A stretch of DNA of 64,000 nt from Microbispora hainanensis (GCF_036186745.1 NZ_CP108086.1:5518001-5582000), one strand, 5' to 3'. Positions 1 through 8,991 are shown, counted from the first letter of the stretch. The notes: generated by a model from the sequence alone, not told the origin. Translations and numbers: made by a program.

Positions 1-839
1 GCTCCGTTGGCTGTGGTCAGGGGCAGGACGGTGGCATCCCGCCGGACTACCTGCAGCTGTATCAGCAGGCTGGGCAGAAGTACGGCATCCCCTGGCAAGT
101 GCTCGCGGGGATTGGCAAGGCCGAAAGCGACCACGGGCGCGGTACCGGTGTCGGCATCCGGGATGGTGCGAACCGCGCCGGCGCGATGGGCCCCATGCAG
201 TTCCTTGATACGACCTGGGCGGCGTACGGCGTGGACGGGAACGGCGACGGCCGAACGGATGTCTACGACCCGGCCGACGCGATCCCGTCGGCGGCGAAGT
301 ACCTGAAGGCGAACGGGGCGCCGGCGGACATGTACCGGGCCGTCTGGCGCTACAACCACGCCGACTGGTACGTCCGCCGGGTCCTCGGCTTCGCCCGCGG
401 TTACTCTTCGGGCTCGGCTGGTGTGGGGGAGGAGCTGTGCGCGCTTCCTGCGGCGCGGACTGCCGTGGCCGGCCGTGTCCTCGCCTACGCGCGGATGCAG
501 CTTGGCAAGCCGTACGCGTGGGGAGCTGAGGGGCCAGGCGCGTTCGACTGCTCGGGGCTGACCATGCGCGCCTATCAGTACGCGGGAATCCTGCTGCCGC
601 GTGTCGCCGCCGACCAGTGGCGCCAGGGGCCCACTGTCACTCGCGGCCAGGAGCAGCCCGGCGACCTGGTCTTCATGCACCCGGGAGCCGGCGGGCCCGG
701 GCATGTCGGGGTCGTCGTCACTCCCGGCCAGATGATCCACGCGCCGCACACCGGAGACGTCGTGCGCTACGCGTCCTATTCCGCTCGTTCTGATGTGGTC
801 GGGTTCACCCGGCCGGCAAGCTTGATGGAGAAGAAATGA
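1..839 (+). CDS. Lytic transglycosylase / NlpC-P60 peptidoglycan hydrolase, 5' end missing
   Basis: The reading frame is already open at the left edge, so the N-terminus lies outside the window. The visible N-terminal part is a lysozyme-like transglycosylase domain with the catalytic-Glu segment GIGKAESDHG and the motif AMGPMQFLDTTW. The C-terminal third is an NlpC/P60 (C40) endopeptidase with catalytic Cys in FDCSG and His in GHVGV. The enzyme should cut both glycan strands and peptide cross-links of murein. Such two-domain hydrolases occur in conjugation clusters of Gram-positive elements, where they open the wall for DNA transfer. The stop overlaps the next start (ATGA), so the two genes are probably translationally coupled. 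The conjugation role is inferred from context. Confidence 0.9.
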   Translation, partial: SVGCGQGQDGGIPPDYLQLYQQAGQKYGIPWQVLAGIGKAESDHGRGTGVGIRDGANRAGAMGPMQFLDTTWAAYGVDGNGDGRTDVYDPADAIPSAAKYLKANGAPADMYRAVWRYNHADWYVRRVLGFARGYSSGSAGVGEELCALPAARTAVAGRVLAYARMQLGKPYAWGAEGPGAFDCSGLTMRAYQYAGILLPRVAADQWRQGPTVTRGQEQPGDLVFMHPGAGGPGHVGVVVTPGQMIHAPHTGDVVRYASYSARSDVVGFTRPASLMEKK

Positions 840-1057
840 AGGGCCTCACCCTGGCCGAGCTGCAGCAACTGCCTGCGACGGTCGACCTGCTCACCGCCGC
901 CCGGGCTCTTGGGCTTGGGCGGACCAAGGCGTACGAGCTGGCCAAGAAGGGCGAGTTCCCCTGCCGCGTCATCCGCGTCGGCGTCGCCTACCTCGTCCCT
1001 ACAGCCGAACTGCTCAAGCTTCTTGGGGTGGAGCCGCAGCTCGGGGGCAATCCTTGA
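836..1057 (+). CDS. Small helix-turn-helix DNA-binding protein, excisionase-like
   Basis: A 73-residue protein whose start codon overlaps the preceding stop (ATGA). The segment LLTAARALGLGRTKAYELAK followed by GEFPCRVIRVG and YLVPTAELLKLLG is the MerR-like winged-helix pattern of excisionases and integrase-associated HTH_17 proteins. It probably binds DNA next to an attachment site or regulates the mobile element represented by the upstream hydrolase and the downstream DUF2637 fragment. No integrase is intact nearby; the only recombinase trace is the broken one near 8.3-8.6 kb. Confidence 0.8.
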   Translation: MKGLTLAELQQLPATVDLLTAARALGLGRTKAYELAKKGEFPCRVIRVGVAYLVPTAELLKLLGVEPQLGGNP

Positions 1058-1154
1058 TCTCACATGGGGGTTGATGTCGGAGGGGGGAGACGAACCAATT
1101 ACACATCCCTTCGCCCTCACCACCCGCTTCCTACTCGACCAGAGGTGAGCGGTT

Positions 1155-1316
1155 GTGGAAACCGGTCTCTCCCTGGCTGCGCGACGCATCCGGTGTATGA
1201 CGATCGCGGGTGTCGCGCTTCTGGCGCTGATCGCAGCGGTGGTCTCGTTCAAGCACATGCACGAACTCTGCCTTCGGCACGGTGAGGACCACCTAAGTAC
1301 TCCAGTGACATTTTGA
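1155..1316 (+). pseudogene. DUF2637 (Spd-like) membrane protein, truncated by IS701
   Basis: A GTG start at 1155 follows the GAGGTGA ribosome site near 1142. It opens a frame with IRCMTIAGVALLALIAAVVS and FKHMHELCLRHGED, which resembles the first membrane segment and following loop of DUF2637 proteins from actinomycete plasmids and ICEs. The homology stops after HGED, exactly where an IS701-type end begins (target CTAA at 1293-1296), and the frame then ends at a chance TGA. The rest of the gene is missing. It supports the view that the left edge belongs to a conjugative element. Confidence 0.65.
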
Positions 1317-1724
1317 GATCATGAGTGAGGTCTGCGCTGGTAGTGGCATCGGCGGGCGGTGGCCTGATCAGCAGGCGACGGATCTCCGGCATAGTCAAGG
1401 CAGGTGCTTTTCGTCGCCGCCGGGCTGGGATGCGGCCAGGCCCGCGGGGAAGGCCAGGGCGAGCATCGCCAGCGTGATGTGGCGGTGCCAGCCGTTCCAG
1501 CTGCGGACCTGGTAGTGGTCCAGCCCGACCTGGCCCTTGGCGGCCTGGAAGGACTCCTCGACCGTCCAGCGGATGCCGGCGATGCGCACCAGGGCGACCA
1601 GCGGCACCGGCGTGGATGCGTAGCAACGGTAGAAGGCCAGTTCCCCGGTGGTCAGGTCGCGACGGATCAGCAGCCACCGGTGACCGGGCCGGTGGGTGTC
1701 GACGCGGGTCCAGGCTCAGGCGTA
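1297..1724 (-). pseudogene. IS701-family transposase remnant
   Basis: Minus-strand translation gives HRWLLIRRDLTTGELAFYRC, IAGIRWTVEESFQAAKGQVG and LDHYQVRSWNGWHRHITLAM, the C-terminal part of an IS701 (DDE_5) transposase including the catalytic Glu region. The frame breaks near 1395 (HLP then stop); the tail LTMPEIRRLLI resumes one base out of register, so a one-base lesion is present. The N-terminal two thirds are absent: an in-frame stop and the neighbouring IS701 copy lie upstream. The outer end, just after CTAA at 1293-1296, fits the YTAR target preference of this family. Not functional. Confidence 0.8.
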
Positions 1725-1728
1725 CTAG

Positions 1729-3092
1729 TACTACAGCCTGATTTCGTGATGTCGGAGCCAGCGTTTCCAGTAGTGGCTAGCTCGGGCGCGGGCTTGGTGG
1801 TGTCGTCTGTGTCGGGACCAGGCGAGGGCGTGACTGAGGGGAAGGGTGATCGCGGCGGTCAGGCGTGCCAGCAGACGGCGGATTTCTGCTGGTGTGAGGC
1901 GGACCAGGCCGCTTGGACTTTTGGGGCGTGCGCGGCGGTGACGGCGAGATAGGCGTGGGCGAGCATCGCCAAGGTGATGTGGCGGTGCCAGGCGTCGAAC
2001 CGCCGGACCTGATAGTGGTCCAGTCCGGTCTCGTTCTTAGCAGACTGGAAACACTCCTCGATCGCCCAGCGGGAACCGGCGACGGCGATGAGGTCCTCCA
2101 AGGTGGTGCCGACCGGTGCGTAACACAGGTAGTAGGCCAGCTCAAGCTCGCCCTTGGCATTGGGAGTGAGGCTGCGCCGGACGAGCAGCCACCGTTGGTA
2201 GCCGGGCTCGGCCTCGAAGGTCACCGTGGCCAGCGCCCAGTCATACAGACGCTCGCCCTTGGCGCCGTCGCTACAGGAACGGCGCTTCCACGCCTCGGGC
2301 GGAGCTTGTGCGGTCGCGGTGTCGGCCCGGATTTCCCCGCCCCACCCCATGCCGATCCATTGGCTCTTGGGCACCGCCACCACATAGCTCAGGCGGTGCT
2401 CTTCCAGGAAGCGCCGGAACTTGTTGTCCATGCCATAGGCCTCATCAGCGCTCACCCAGGACGCCGGCACCCCCGCCTTCACGGCCCGGGCCAGCATCGT
2501 CCGAGCCAGCACCGGCTTGGTGGCGAACGCCACCTCCTCCCCGATGCCGGCCCGGATGCAACGCTCCCTGTCTTCAGTCCAGGACTTCGGCAGATACAGC
2601 TCGGCGTCGATCAGCGTCCGGCCCAGCGGAGAGGCGTAGGCGAGGAACACGCCCAGCTGGCAGTTCTCAATGCGACCCGCCGTGCCGGAGTACTGGCGCT
2701 GCACCCCGGCCGACTTGTCGCCCTTCTTCAGGAAGCCGGTGTCATCCACGATCAATACGCCATCGCGGTGACCGAGGTTGTCCATCACGTAATCGCGCAG
2801 GTCGACCCGCACCTGGCGGGGGTCCCAGCGGGCACTGTTCAACAAGCGCTGCATGCGATCAGGAGCCGCATCCCCGGCCGCCTCCGCCAGCTGCCAGCCG
2901 TTCTTACGCTCGATCGGAGCCAGCAGCCCCAGCAGATACGCCCGCGCCTGCCTGCGCGGTTCCACCCGCCCGAACCGTCCCGCCACCCGCGCGAACAACA
3001 CATCCAGCCCGGCCACCCACTCTTGAAGGTCGCCCGCGGTCAGCTCATCAGACATGATCCAGAACTATAGATCACAAAACCTGGCTGTAGTA
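1729..3092 (-). mobile_element. Complete IS701-family insertion sequence
   Basis: The outer ends are inverted repeats: TACTACAGCC then TGATTTCGTGAT on the left, and the complement of the right end reads TACTACAGCC then AGGTTTTGTGAT. CTAG flanks both sides (1725-1728 and 3093-3096), as expected for the 4-bp YTAR duplication of IS701. The element is 1364 bp with a single intact transposase. It sits against an older, broken IS701 relative and an IS5-type relic. Confidence 0.85.
1859..3055 (-). CDS. IS701 family transposase
   Basis: A 398-residue, uninterrupted transposase starting MSDELTAGDLQEWVAGLDVL. The DDE triad regions are visible: LIVDDTGFLKKGDKSAGVQR (first Asp), VSADEAYGMDN (second Asp) and AIEECFQSAKNETGLDHYQV (Glu). 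Length and motif order match complete IS701 transposases. The element has intact termini and a target duplication, so this copy may still be mobile. The start lies 38 bp inside the right terminus. Confidence 0.92.
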   Translation of the reverse strand: MSDELTAGDLQEWVAGLDVLFARVAGRFGRVEPRRQARAYLLGLLAPIERKNGWQLAEAAGDAAPDRMQRLLNSARWDPRQVRVDLRDYVMDNLGHRDGVLIVDDTGFLKKGDKSAGVQRQYSGTAGRIENCQLGVFLAYASPLGRTLIDAELYLPKSWTEDRERCIRAGIGEEVAFATKPVLARTMLARAVKAGVPASWVSADEAYGMDNKFRRFLEEHRLSYVVAVPKSQWIGMGWGGEIRADTATAQAPPEAWKRRSCSDGAKGERLYDWALATVTFEAEPGYQRWLLVRRSLTPNAKGELELAYYLCYAPVGTTLEDLIAVAGSRWAIEECFQSAKNETGLDHYQVRRFDAWHRHITLAMLAHAYLAVTAAHAPKVQAAWSASHQQKSAVCWHA

Positions 3093-3096
3093 CTAG

Positions 3097-4190
3097 GGCG
3101 TGTATTTGGTTGTGATCAAGGGGTGGTCCGGGTGAGGTCTTTGATCCAGATCATCGCGGCGCGGAGGTGGAGGCCGGCGAGGTAGCTGGCAGGAGTCTTG
3201 TCGTAGCGGGTGGCGATGCCTCGCCAGGCCTTCAGCTTGTTGATCAGGCGCTCGACGGTGTTGCGCTCCTTGTACAAGCCGGCGTCGTGGCTGACCGGCT
3301 GGCCGCCCTTGCTGCCCTTCTTCTTCCGGTTCGCGGCCTGCTCCCTCTTTTCCGGGATGACCACCTTGATGCGACGTCTGCGCAGGTAAGCGCGGTTGCC
3401 GCGGGAGGAATAGGCCTTATCGGCGGCGACCGCATCGGGCCGGGTGCGGGGACGGCCGACGGGCACCCGGACGCGTACTTTCTTGAGCACGGGGATGAAC
3501 TGCGGGCTGTCGGCGGCCTGTCCCGCGGTCAGAACGAACGCCAGCGGGCGGCACCTGCGGTCGGCAGCAAGGTGAATCTTGCTGGTCTGCCCGCCCCTGG
3601 ACCGTCCGACCAGGGCGGCTTTCAGCCGGAGCCTCCGCCGATGCCGGATGCATCGCCGTTGTTCTGCTCCGGGGTCGTTAACCGCGTTCTGCTCCTGTCG
3701 TCCCTCCGAGTCGCCCCTTTTTGCCGGGCCTTCTCCTCCTCGGCGGCCTTCTCCAGCGCGGCGAAAGCTCGTGGCCGAGGTGTATCCCCGCAGCGTCGTG
3801 GTGCGCCCGGGCGACGGTGGAGTCCACACTGACCAAAGACAAATCCACCTCGCCGCGCCTGCCGGCTTCCGCGATCGCCCCTTCCAGCAGGGCGTCGAAG
3901 ACGCCGGTATCCCTCCACTGCCGGAAGCGGTTGTGGACGGTCGGCCAGGCGCCGAACTCCTGCGGCATCTCCTGCCACCGCCCGCCCGTCCTGAACCGCC
4001 AGATCACACCCTCAAACTGCTGCCGCAGCCGCTCGGGGTACGGGCCGAACCTGCCGATCGGCAGATAAGGCTTGATGAACTCCCCACTCCTCATCCGTCA
4101 GTTGAGCACGCGTCACACACGCCGATCTAACGGATCAGGCCACGACAAACAGGCGAATCCGAAAGATTGATCACAACTTCCGGCAGTGTG
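3097..4190 (-). mobile_element. Degenerate IS5-family element
   Basis: The segment between the IS701 right end and about 4190 is an IS5-type element. The boundaries are approximate: TTGTGATCAA near 3111-3120 on the left faces TTGATCACAA near 4167-4176 on the right, consistent with terminal inverted repeats. A further GATCACAACTT lies at about 4233, outside the proposed right end, and may be a second terminus from a related element. The transposase inside is frameshifted. Confidence 0.6.
3116..4094 (-). pseudogene. IS5-family transposase, frameshifted
   Basis: The product is spread over three frames. The N-terminal part (from 4094) reads PYLPIGRFGPYPERLRQQFE through SLVSVDSTVARAHHDAAG, containing the first catalytic Asp. 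The middle (ALEKAAEEEKARQKG) is in a second frame. The C-terminal part, from about 3660 down to 3116, has GRSRGGQTSKIHLAADRRCR, AADKAYSSRGNRAYLRR and KERNTVERLINKLKAWRGIA with the second Asp and the Glu. One programmed shift would be normal for some IS5 elements, but two changes of frame are needed here, so I regard it as inactive. Confidence 0.75.
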
Positions 4191-4321
4191 ACCGGCGGGG
4201 CCTGCACCGGCCTTGATCGGGTGCCTACCAGGGATCACAACTTCGTGCTGTCAGTTGCAAACTCGTGGTGCCACGCAGCCGTCCTCTCACCGGTCAATGT
4301 CCCCCAATCACGGGAGAGCTG

Positions 4322-4597
4322 ATGCTCCGTCGTGTCCTCGTTGCGGGTGCGCTCGTCGCCTCCGCCCTCGTCGCTCCCGCTACGCTCGAGGCCCCGGCCG
4401 GTGCCACAGCCACCCATTCGGCCAGCGCTGCGGCGAGCTGCTACAAGCGGGTCGGCAACCACTGGAACTGCATCACCCCCGGCGCATACTGCCCGGCGGC
4501 CGCGCACGGGAAGTACGGGTACGCGAAGGTCACGGGCAAGCGGTACCGCTGCTCGTATTACACGAGCAACCGGCGGTGGCACTGGAAGCGGGCGTAG
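4322..4597 (+). CDS. Small secreted protein with four cysteines
   Basis: The ATG at 4322 follows a clear ribosome site (GGGAGAG). The 91-residue product has a classic Sec signal: RR, then LVAGALVASALVAPA, and likely cleavage after an Ala in GATA. The mature part of about 60 residues contains four Cys (ASC, WNC, AYC, YRC) and many Gly, Tyr and His, compatible with two disulfides in a compact extracellular domain. I do not recognise a named family. It stands alone between the IS pile and a broken oxidoreductase gene. Confidence 0.7.
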   Translation: MLRRVLVAGALVASALVAPATLEAPAGATATHSASAAASCYKRVGNHWNCITPGAYCPAAAHGKYGYAKVTGKRYRCSYYTSNRRWHWKRA

Positions 4598-4789
4598 AGC
4601 ACGACGAGGGGGGTGCGCCGGGGCGCGTCGGCGCGCGTCGAGGATGTTGGGACGCCCGGCAGGCGGCGCACTCCCGTTACCGCTCTCATGAGCTCAGCTG
4701 GTGTGGGGCGGCGAGCTGGCCTGGGTGGGACCTGGTGCCGCCTCAGACGGACACCGGGTCGGCTCGCCGGCCTCCCTGAACATGTGCGT

Positions 4790-5600
4790 TGAGCTACTCG
4801 GCTCCTCAGGGTCGGGTAAGCCCTCCGCGTCGGAGTTCCCACGCTGGCTCATTCCTGCCCTGCCCTACCGGGACTCCCTCGGCGGCATCCCGCTGGGATC
4901 AGGCGAGGGCATCGCCGAACCCGTACATGGGCGAGAAGACCCTCGAGACCGGCGAAACCCACTGCTACGGCCTCAATTAGGGTGCCTCGGAGGTAGTCGA
5001 GGCCGATCTGGTCGTCGATGCCACCGGCCGAGGCTTGCGGACGCCCCCGTGGCTGCAGGAGCTCGGCTACCGCAAGCCGGAGAAGGACCGGGTGAAGGTC
5101 GGCCTGGCTCACACCACCCACACTTCAGGCTGCGGTCCGACCTCTATGAGGGCGACCTGTCGATCAACTCGCTGGCTCTGCCCGCCAACGCGCGCGGCGC
5201 GTTCTTCCCAAAGCTGCCCGGCGACGTGAGCCAGCTGACGCTCACCGGCATGCTCGGCGACCTCCAACCAACCTGGAGGGCTTCCTCGCCTTCGCCAGGT
5301 CGCTGACGGTGCCGGAGATCTATGAGGCTCTGGCGACGCCGAGCCGCTCGACGACGGGGCCTTCGCCGATCGTCACCGACGCCGCCGGAGAAGGACCGCC
5401 ACCAGCTCACCAGCTACCTCCGCTCCATGTGCTCCCAGGCGGCGCTGCAGGGCAGTGATCCGGACGTGGGCATCGCCATGGCGCTCCCGCTCGACCTGGC
5501 CGTAGCCGACACGGCGCCGTCCTTCGGGCACGTCGGAACCAAACTGCCGGTCGCCGAGCGGGCGCGCGGCGCAACGACGACCATGGCTTAAGGGTCATTG
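4790..5600 (+). pseudogene. FAD-dependent oxidoreductase remnant
   Basis: Segments in different frames recall a FAD-binding monooxygenase/oxidoreductase. EADLVVDATGRG near 5000-5035 is the conserved ATG motif of FAD-binding proteins, followed by TPPWLQELGYRKPEKDRVKV. SQLTLTGMLGD appears near 5230-5265, and EGFLAFARSLTVPEIYEAL near 5275-5330. Frame changes and a stop separate the pieces, and the N-terminal Rossmann GxGxxG region is missing or unrecognisable. The last 150 bases are less certain. Clearly not functional as it stands. Confidence 0.6.
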
Positions 5601-5675
5601 CGACAGATGCGCTTCTGGTTGTAAGACGGGTTGCGCGTTCTTGTTCACCCGGACAGACGAGACGGGAAAACGACG

Positions 5676-6668
5676 ATGACTGTTATCGGAACCTGGAACG
5701 TCGAGAATCTGTTCAAATTCACGCTGGGGAGCAAGTTCGGTCCGACCAGCCAGGCGGCGTACGACGCCAAGATCGAGGGCCTAGCCGCGACCATCACCAG
5801 GGCAGGCGTCGACGTCCTGGCCGTGGAGGAGGTCGGCGACCCCGACGCGCTCGCCGAGCTGGCGGCCCGTTTGGGCGATGGGTGGCAGCACGTCACCTCC
5901 GGGATCTTCGATCCCGGGCACCCCATCCGGGTCGGGTTGTTGTCCCGACTTTCGGTCGAGGTTGTCGCTGACCGAGCGACCTTCCCCCAGCAGCTGTCTG
6001 CGATTCAAGCCGGCGATGACGGCGCGACGGCCCACCAGATGGGCCGGGGCGCCCTGGCCGTCCGCGTCACCGAACCCGACGGCCGGACCATCAACGTTAT
6101 CGTCGCGCACCTGAAGAGCAAGCTGCTGTCGTTCCCGACAGGGCCCAATGGGCGGCCCCGCTTCCAGCCCCGGGACGAGGGCGAACGGGCCCGGGTAGCT
6201 GCCTACGCCCTGTACCGGCGGACCGCTGAGGCCGTCACCGTACGTGCCTTGGCCGACGAACTGCTCGCTGGTCAGGGAGAGGCGCGCCAGGTCATGGTGA
6301 TGGGCGACTTCAACGACGAGCCGGAGGCCGCTACCACCCAGATCCTGCTGGGCCCGCCCGGCTCCGAATTGGGCACCAGGGGCGCCGACCAGCCCGACCG
6401 GGGCGACAAGGCCCGGCTATGGAACCTCGCCCCTCGTATCCCCGCTGCCGAGCGGTTCTCCCGGGTCTTTCACGGTCGTGGCGAACTCATCGACCACCTG
6501 CTGGTTTCGCACGTCCTCGTCGCCCGCGCCGTCGAGGTCCATACGATGCGTCCGGAGGACGGGGCCAGCCCGCACGACGGGCTGCCCTCGATGACCGAAG
6601 ACCCCACCAGCCGTCGCGACGCGCCGGCCTCCGACCACGCCATGCTCTTCACCCGGCTCAGCCCCTGA
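5676..6668 (+). CDS. Endonuclease/exonuclease/phosphatase family protein
   Basis: About 330 residues from the ATG at 5676; a TTG start 45 bases upstream is possible, but the family fold begins at GTWNVENLF. EEP-family motifs follow in order: TWNVENLF, LAVEEVGD with the metal-binding Glu, IVAHLKSK with the catalytic His, MVMGDFNDEPEA with the Asp/Asn pair, and ASDHAMLF with the terminal Asp-His. The fold hydrolyses phosphodiesters in nucleic acids or small phosphates, so the substrate cannot be assigned. No signal peptide is visible. It stands alone, without operon partners. Confidence 0.88.
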   Translation: MTVIGTWNVENLFKFTLGSKFGPTSQAAYDAKIEGLAATITRAGVDVLAVEEVGDPDALAELAARLGDGWQHVTSGIFDPGHPIRVGLLSRLSVEVVADRATFPQQLSAIQAGDDGATAHQMGRGALAVRVTEPDGRTINVIVAHLKSKLLSFPTGPNGRPRFQPRDEGERARVAAYALYRRTAEAVTVRALADELLAGQGEARQVMVMGDFNDEPEAATTQILLGPPGSELGTRGADQPDRGDKARLWNLAPRIPAAERFSRVFHGRGELIDHLLVSHVLVARAVEVHTMRPEDGASPHDGLPSMTEDPTSRRDAPASDHAMLFTRLSP

Positions 6669-7053
6669 TATTCACCGGCACCGGAAAACGCCGCCGCTGG
6701 AAACGACGCGCCAACCAAGCGCCCGATGGATCGGTTCGGCGGTGATTCGTGACCACCGTCGGCGCTCGGCTCGTCGATATGACAGTTCACCCCCTTCCGG
6801 GAGAGGGGCGTGGGCCACGGTGAGCAGGGAACGCCGGGTGCTGCTGGATTCCTGCTCAATGTGCCGGCCAGAGCCGTCTGGTAATTGATGTAGCCAGCCA
6901 CCGTCCCTGCGGTATCGAGAGCAACCAAGAGGCTGGTAGAGCTCTTGAGAAGCAGATCGCGCACATCGTCGATAGGGGCGTCCGTTCGTACGAAGAAGGT
7001 CTGAGGAACAACGGAACCGGATCATGCGCTAAGCGTTCGGACGCTTGTAAGTG
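6669..7053. other. No clear gene
   Basis: About 385 bases between the EEP gene and the hairpin upstream of the DUF5677 gene. A minus-strand frame starting MRDLLLKSSTSLLVALDTAG reads somewhat like protein, but it has no recognisable domain and overlaps the end of the EEP gene if extended. I see no promoter or repeat. Confidence 0.4.
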
Positions 7054-7090
7054 GGCCCCGGGAGCTCCCGCCGCTGGCGGGCCCGGGGCC
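7054..7090. terminator. Strong GC hairpin ahead of the DUF5677 gene
   Basis: GGCCCCGGG (7054-7062) pairs with CCCGGGGCC (7082-7090), and an inner CCGCC/GGCGG stem extends it. It ends 15 bases before the AAGGAGA ribosome site at 7107. It may terminate upstream transcription or act as a 5' leader structure of the next gene. Confidence 0.45.
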
Positions 7091-7117
7091 TGCAGATTTC
7101 CCCTAGAAGGAGACCCC

Positions 7118-7948
7118 TTGGTCTACGAGTTCAAGAACAACAGGTCCACGTTCCGGCGAGCCGATCACTTCGCCGCTGAGTTGCTGGCTGCAGCCGACCG
7201 GATCACTGAGGGCGGGTACGTGGACGTCCGCGCCGAGCATGTGCCGATCTTCCCACTGATGTTCGGCTGGTGGCGATTTGTTAACCAGAGCGCCAAGGCG
7301 TTCTGGCATGCCCACAACGCGGGCTACTCTGCCGAGATCGTCGTACTGAACCGCAACATCATAGACCACACCTACGCGATGGTGTGGCTCGCCGATGTCG
7401 GAGCCGCCGGCCTAGAAGCTGCGGAAGGTATTCAGCACAACCGGAATCAGGGCATCTATGAGGACGCCGTGGGAAATGACTGGGACATCCCGGCCGACGC
7501 TGACCCCGGCCCGCCGCCCGTCGGCCCCTCCGACCCGGATGCAGCCAAGCGGTACAGGACTCTCATGGGGGAGATCGGCTCTTTCCAGGAGCGGGCGAAG
7601 CACTTTGGCCCTCCGGACATGTACACGGTGTATCGGCACCTGTCGGAATACACCCATGCTGGTGTGACGACCGCCGACAAGTACGCCGAGCAGGTCGGGG
7701 ACGGCAAGTTCCGACTGCGCACCACGTCCCGCAATCTCGGTTACGCCGACGCCATCTGGATAGCGGTGTCGCTCATCCAGGCTGGGCACGCCATCAGCCC
7801 CATGATCGTGGGCGACCCCCTGCGCAAGCTGCTGGAGCAGGCGGCCAAGGACATGGGCTTGATCTCTCCTAAGGCCATCTACCCAACCCGCCGTGTCAAG
7901 AAGAAGGGGCCCCGGCCGAAGGTGCAGACGACCGCTTCTGGGGCGTGA
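7118..7948 (+). CDS. DUF5677-family hypothetical protein
   Basis: A 276-residue protein with a TTG start at 7118 chosen for the AAGGAGA site just upstream. The helical body with FVNQSAKAFWHAHNAG, EIVVLNRNIIDHTYAMVWLA, YRHLSEYTHAGVTTADKY and a basic tail (RRVKKKGPRPK) matches DUF5677, an all-helical HEPN-like family in which the R/N-x-H type motifs RNIIDH and LSEYTHAG are typical. The family has no established reaction; ribonuclease or nucleotide-transferase-linked roles have been proposed for related HEPN folds. It is monocistronic, flanked by strong hairpins on both sides. Confidence 0.7.
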   Translation: MVYEFKNNRSTFRRADHFAAELLAAADRITEGGYVDVRAEHVPIFPLMFGWWRFVNQSAKAFWHAHNAGYSAEIVVLNRNIIDHTYAMVWLADVGAAGLEAAEGIQHNRNQGIYEDAVGNDWDIPADADPGPPPVGPSDPDAAKRYRTLMGEIGSFQERAKHFGPPDMYTVYRHLSEYTHAGVTTADKYAEQVGDGKFRLRTTSRNLGYADAIWIAVSLIQAGHAISPMIVGDPLRKLLEQAAKDMGLISPKAIYPTRRVKKKGPRPKVQTTASGA

Positions 7949-8061
7949 TGTCCGCAACGTAAGGGACAACGCTCAGCGCACGGTCCAGTTCCGTTGTTCC
8001 TCAGACCTCGCTTCCCAGAGGTCGGAACCTGACGTCCGGTCGATCGCCTGGCCTTGCCTCC

Positions 8062-8090
8062 CCGCCCGTGAGCGCATCACTCACGGGCGG
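8062..8090. terminator. Perfect 11-bp stem hairpin
   Basis: CCGCCCGTGAG (8062-8072) and CTCACGGGCGG (8080-8090) form a perfect stem with a 7-base loop, 114 bases after the DUF5677 stop. There is no U-tract, which is common for actinobacterial terminators. Confidence 0.6.
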
Positions 8091-8230
8091 GCGCGTATCT
8101 CCCTGTTTCGGCCCGGTACTGCCCTCGCGACTCGGGCCGCGAGCCATCCCCCTTGGCGCCCCATCGCTGACTCCGCCGCCGTCTCTGTCCGTCTCCCGCC
8201 GTGCCGCGTCGTCCCTTCCCTCCCCGTCTT

Positions 8231-8260
8231 GGCTCCTGAGAATGTTTCTTCTCAGGAGCC
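8231..8260. terminator. Perfect 12-bp stem hairpin
   Basis: GGCTCCTGAGAA (8231-8242) and TTCTCAGGAGCC (8249-8260) form a perfect stem with loop TGTTTC, immediately upstream of the recombinase remnant. It could be a bidirectional terminator or the stem of a small RNA. Confidence 0.55.
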
Positions 8261-8613
8261 ATTTCGGCCCCGCGGTCGTCAACGCCTGGTCCGTCTATTC
8301 CGCCGCCGACCATTTCCTCAGCGACGCCGCCCGGGCGGCCGTCCTCGCTGGCATCTCCGCTTCGACCCGCCGCGCCTACGCTCGCGACTGATCGGCCTGC
8401 ACCGCCTGGTGCGCTGAGCACGGCTGCCTCCCGCTCCCGTCAACCGCCGAGACCGTCACCGAACCCGTACGGCGCATCCCCGCTACCTGCCTCCTCCGGG
8501 CCTTGCGCGACCTTCTGGCCTTTATGACCGAGGTCGGCCACACCTCCGGCCCGCTGCTCGTCCGAATCGACCGCCACGGCCGCATTGCATGGGGGAGGGG
8601 CCCGTCGAATTGA
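8261..8613 (+). pseudogene. Tyrosine recombinase N-terminal remnant with internal TGA
   Basis: The frame reads LAGISASTRRAYARD, TGA, SACTAWCAEHGCLPLPSTAE and then LLVRIDRHGRIAW. The first parts match the core-binding SAM-like domain of phage-type integrases, where the stop position is normally Trp (RDW). One TGG-to-TGA change and loss of the whole catalytic C-terminal domain (no R-HxxR-Y) make it non-functional. It could be the integrase that belonged to the element at the left edge. Confidence 0.6.
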
Positions 8614-8991
8614 TCTTGCCTGGTGGTGGTGCCGAGGACGCTAGTTCTTTCCGTAGCGGACGCTCGTCGTGACTTGAGGATGCGGGAATCCCAGCGTCGT
8701 CCTCTCCACCAGGTCGCATGGGCCGACGAGTTCTCGCCTGCGCCAGCAGCATTCCGCCGCTCGATCCCGAGGCGATGCCCGTTTCGTCATCCGTATCGAA
8801 TGCCCAGTTGGAGTGCTCGTTTCCATCTCCGGCTTCCACCGCCGGTAGTACACCCCCATCACATGGAATGTAGTCTGTGTGGCAACAGCAGAAAGCCCCG
8901 CGCGTGCCGGCCAAGCAACAACGCGGGGCCAACTGCCCGCTAGAAGGTTTGGTTCGGGCTCGGCGTCAGCCGAGCCCGTTCCTGTTCGTTA
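8614..8991. other. Intergenic region with two hairpins, no convincing gene
   Basis: GCCCCGCG (8895-8902) pairs with CGCGGGGC (8922-8929) and is followed by TTTCT on the minus strand, so it may terminate minus-strand transcription. CGGGCTCGGC and GCCGAGCCCG (8955-8978) form a perfect 10-bp stem with a GTCA loop. A minus-strand frame of about 70 residues ending at 8641 (VTTSVRYGKN) exists but has no recognisable family. Confidence 0.45.
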
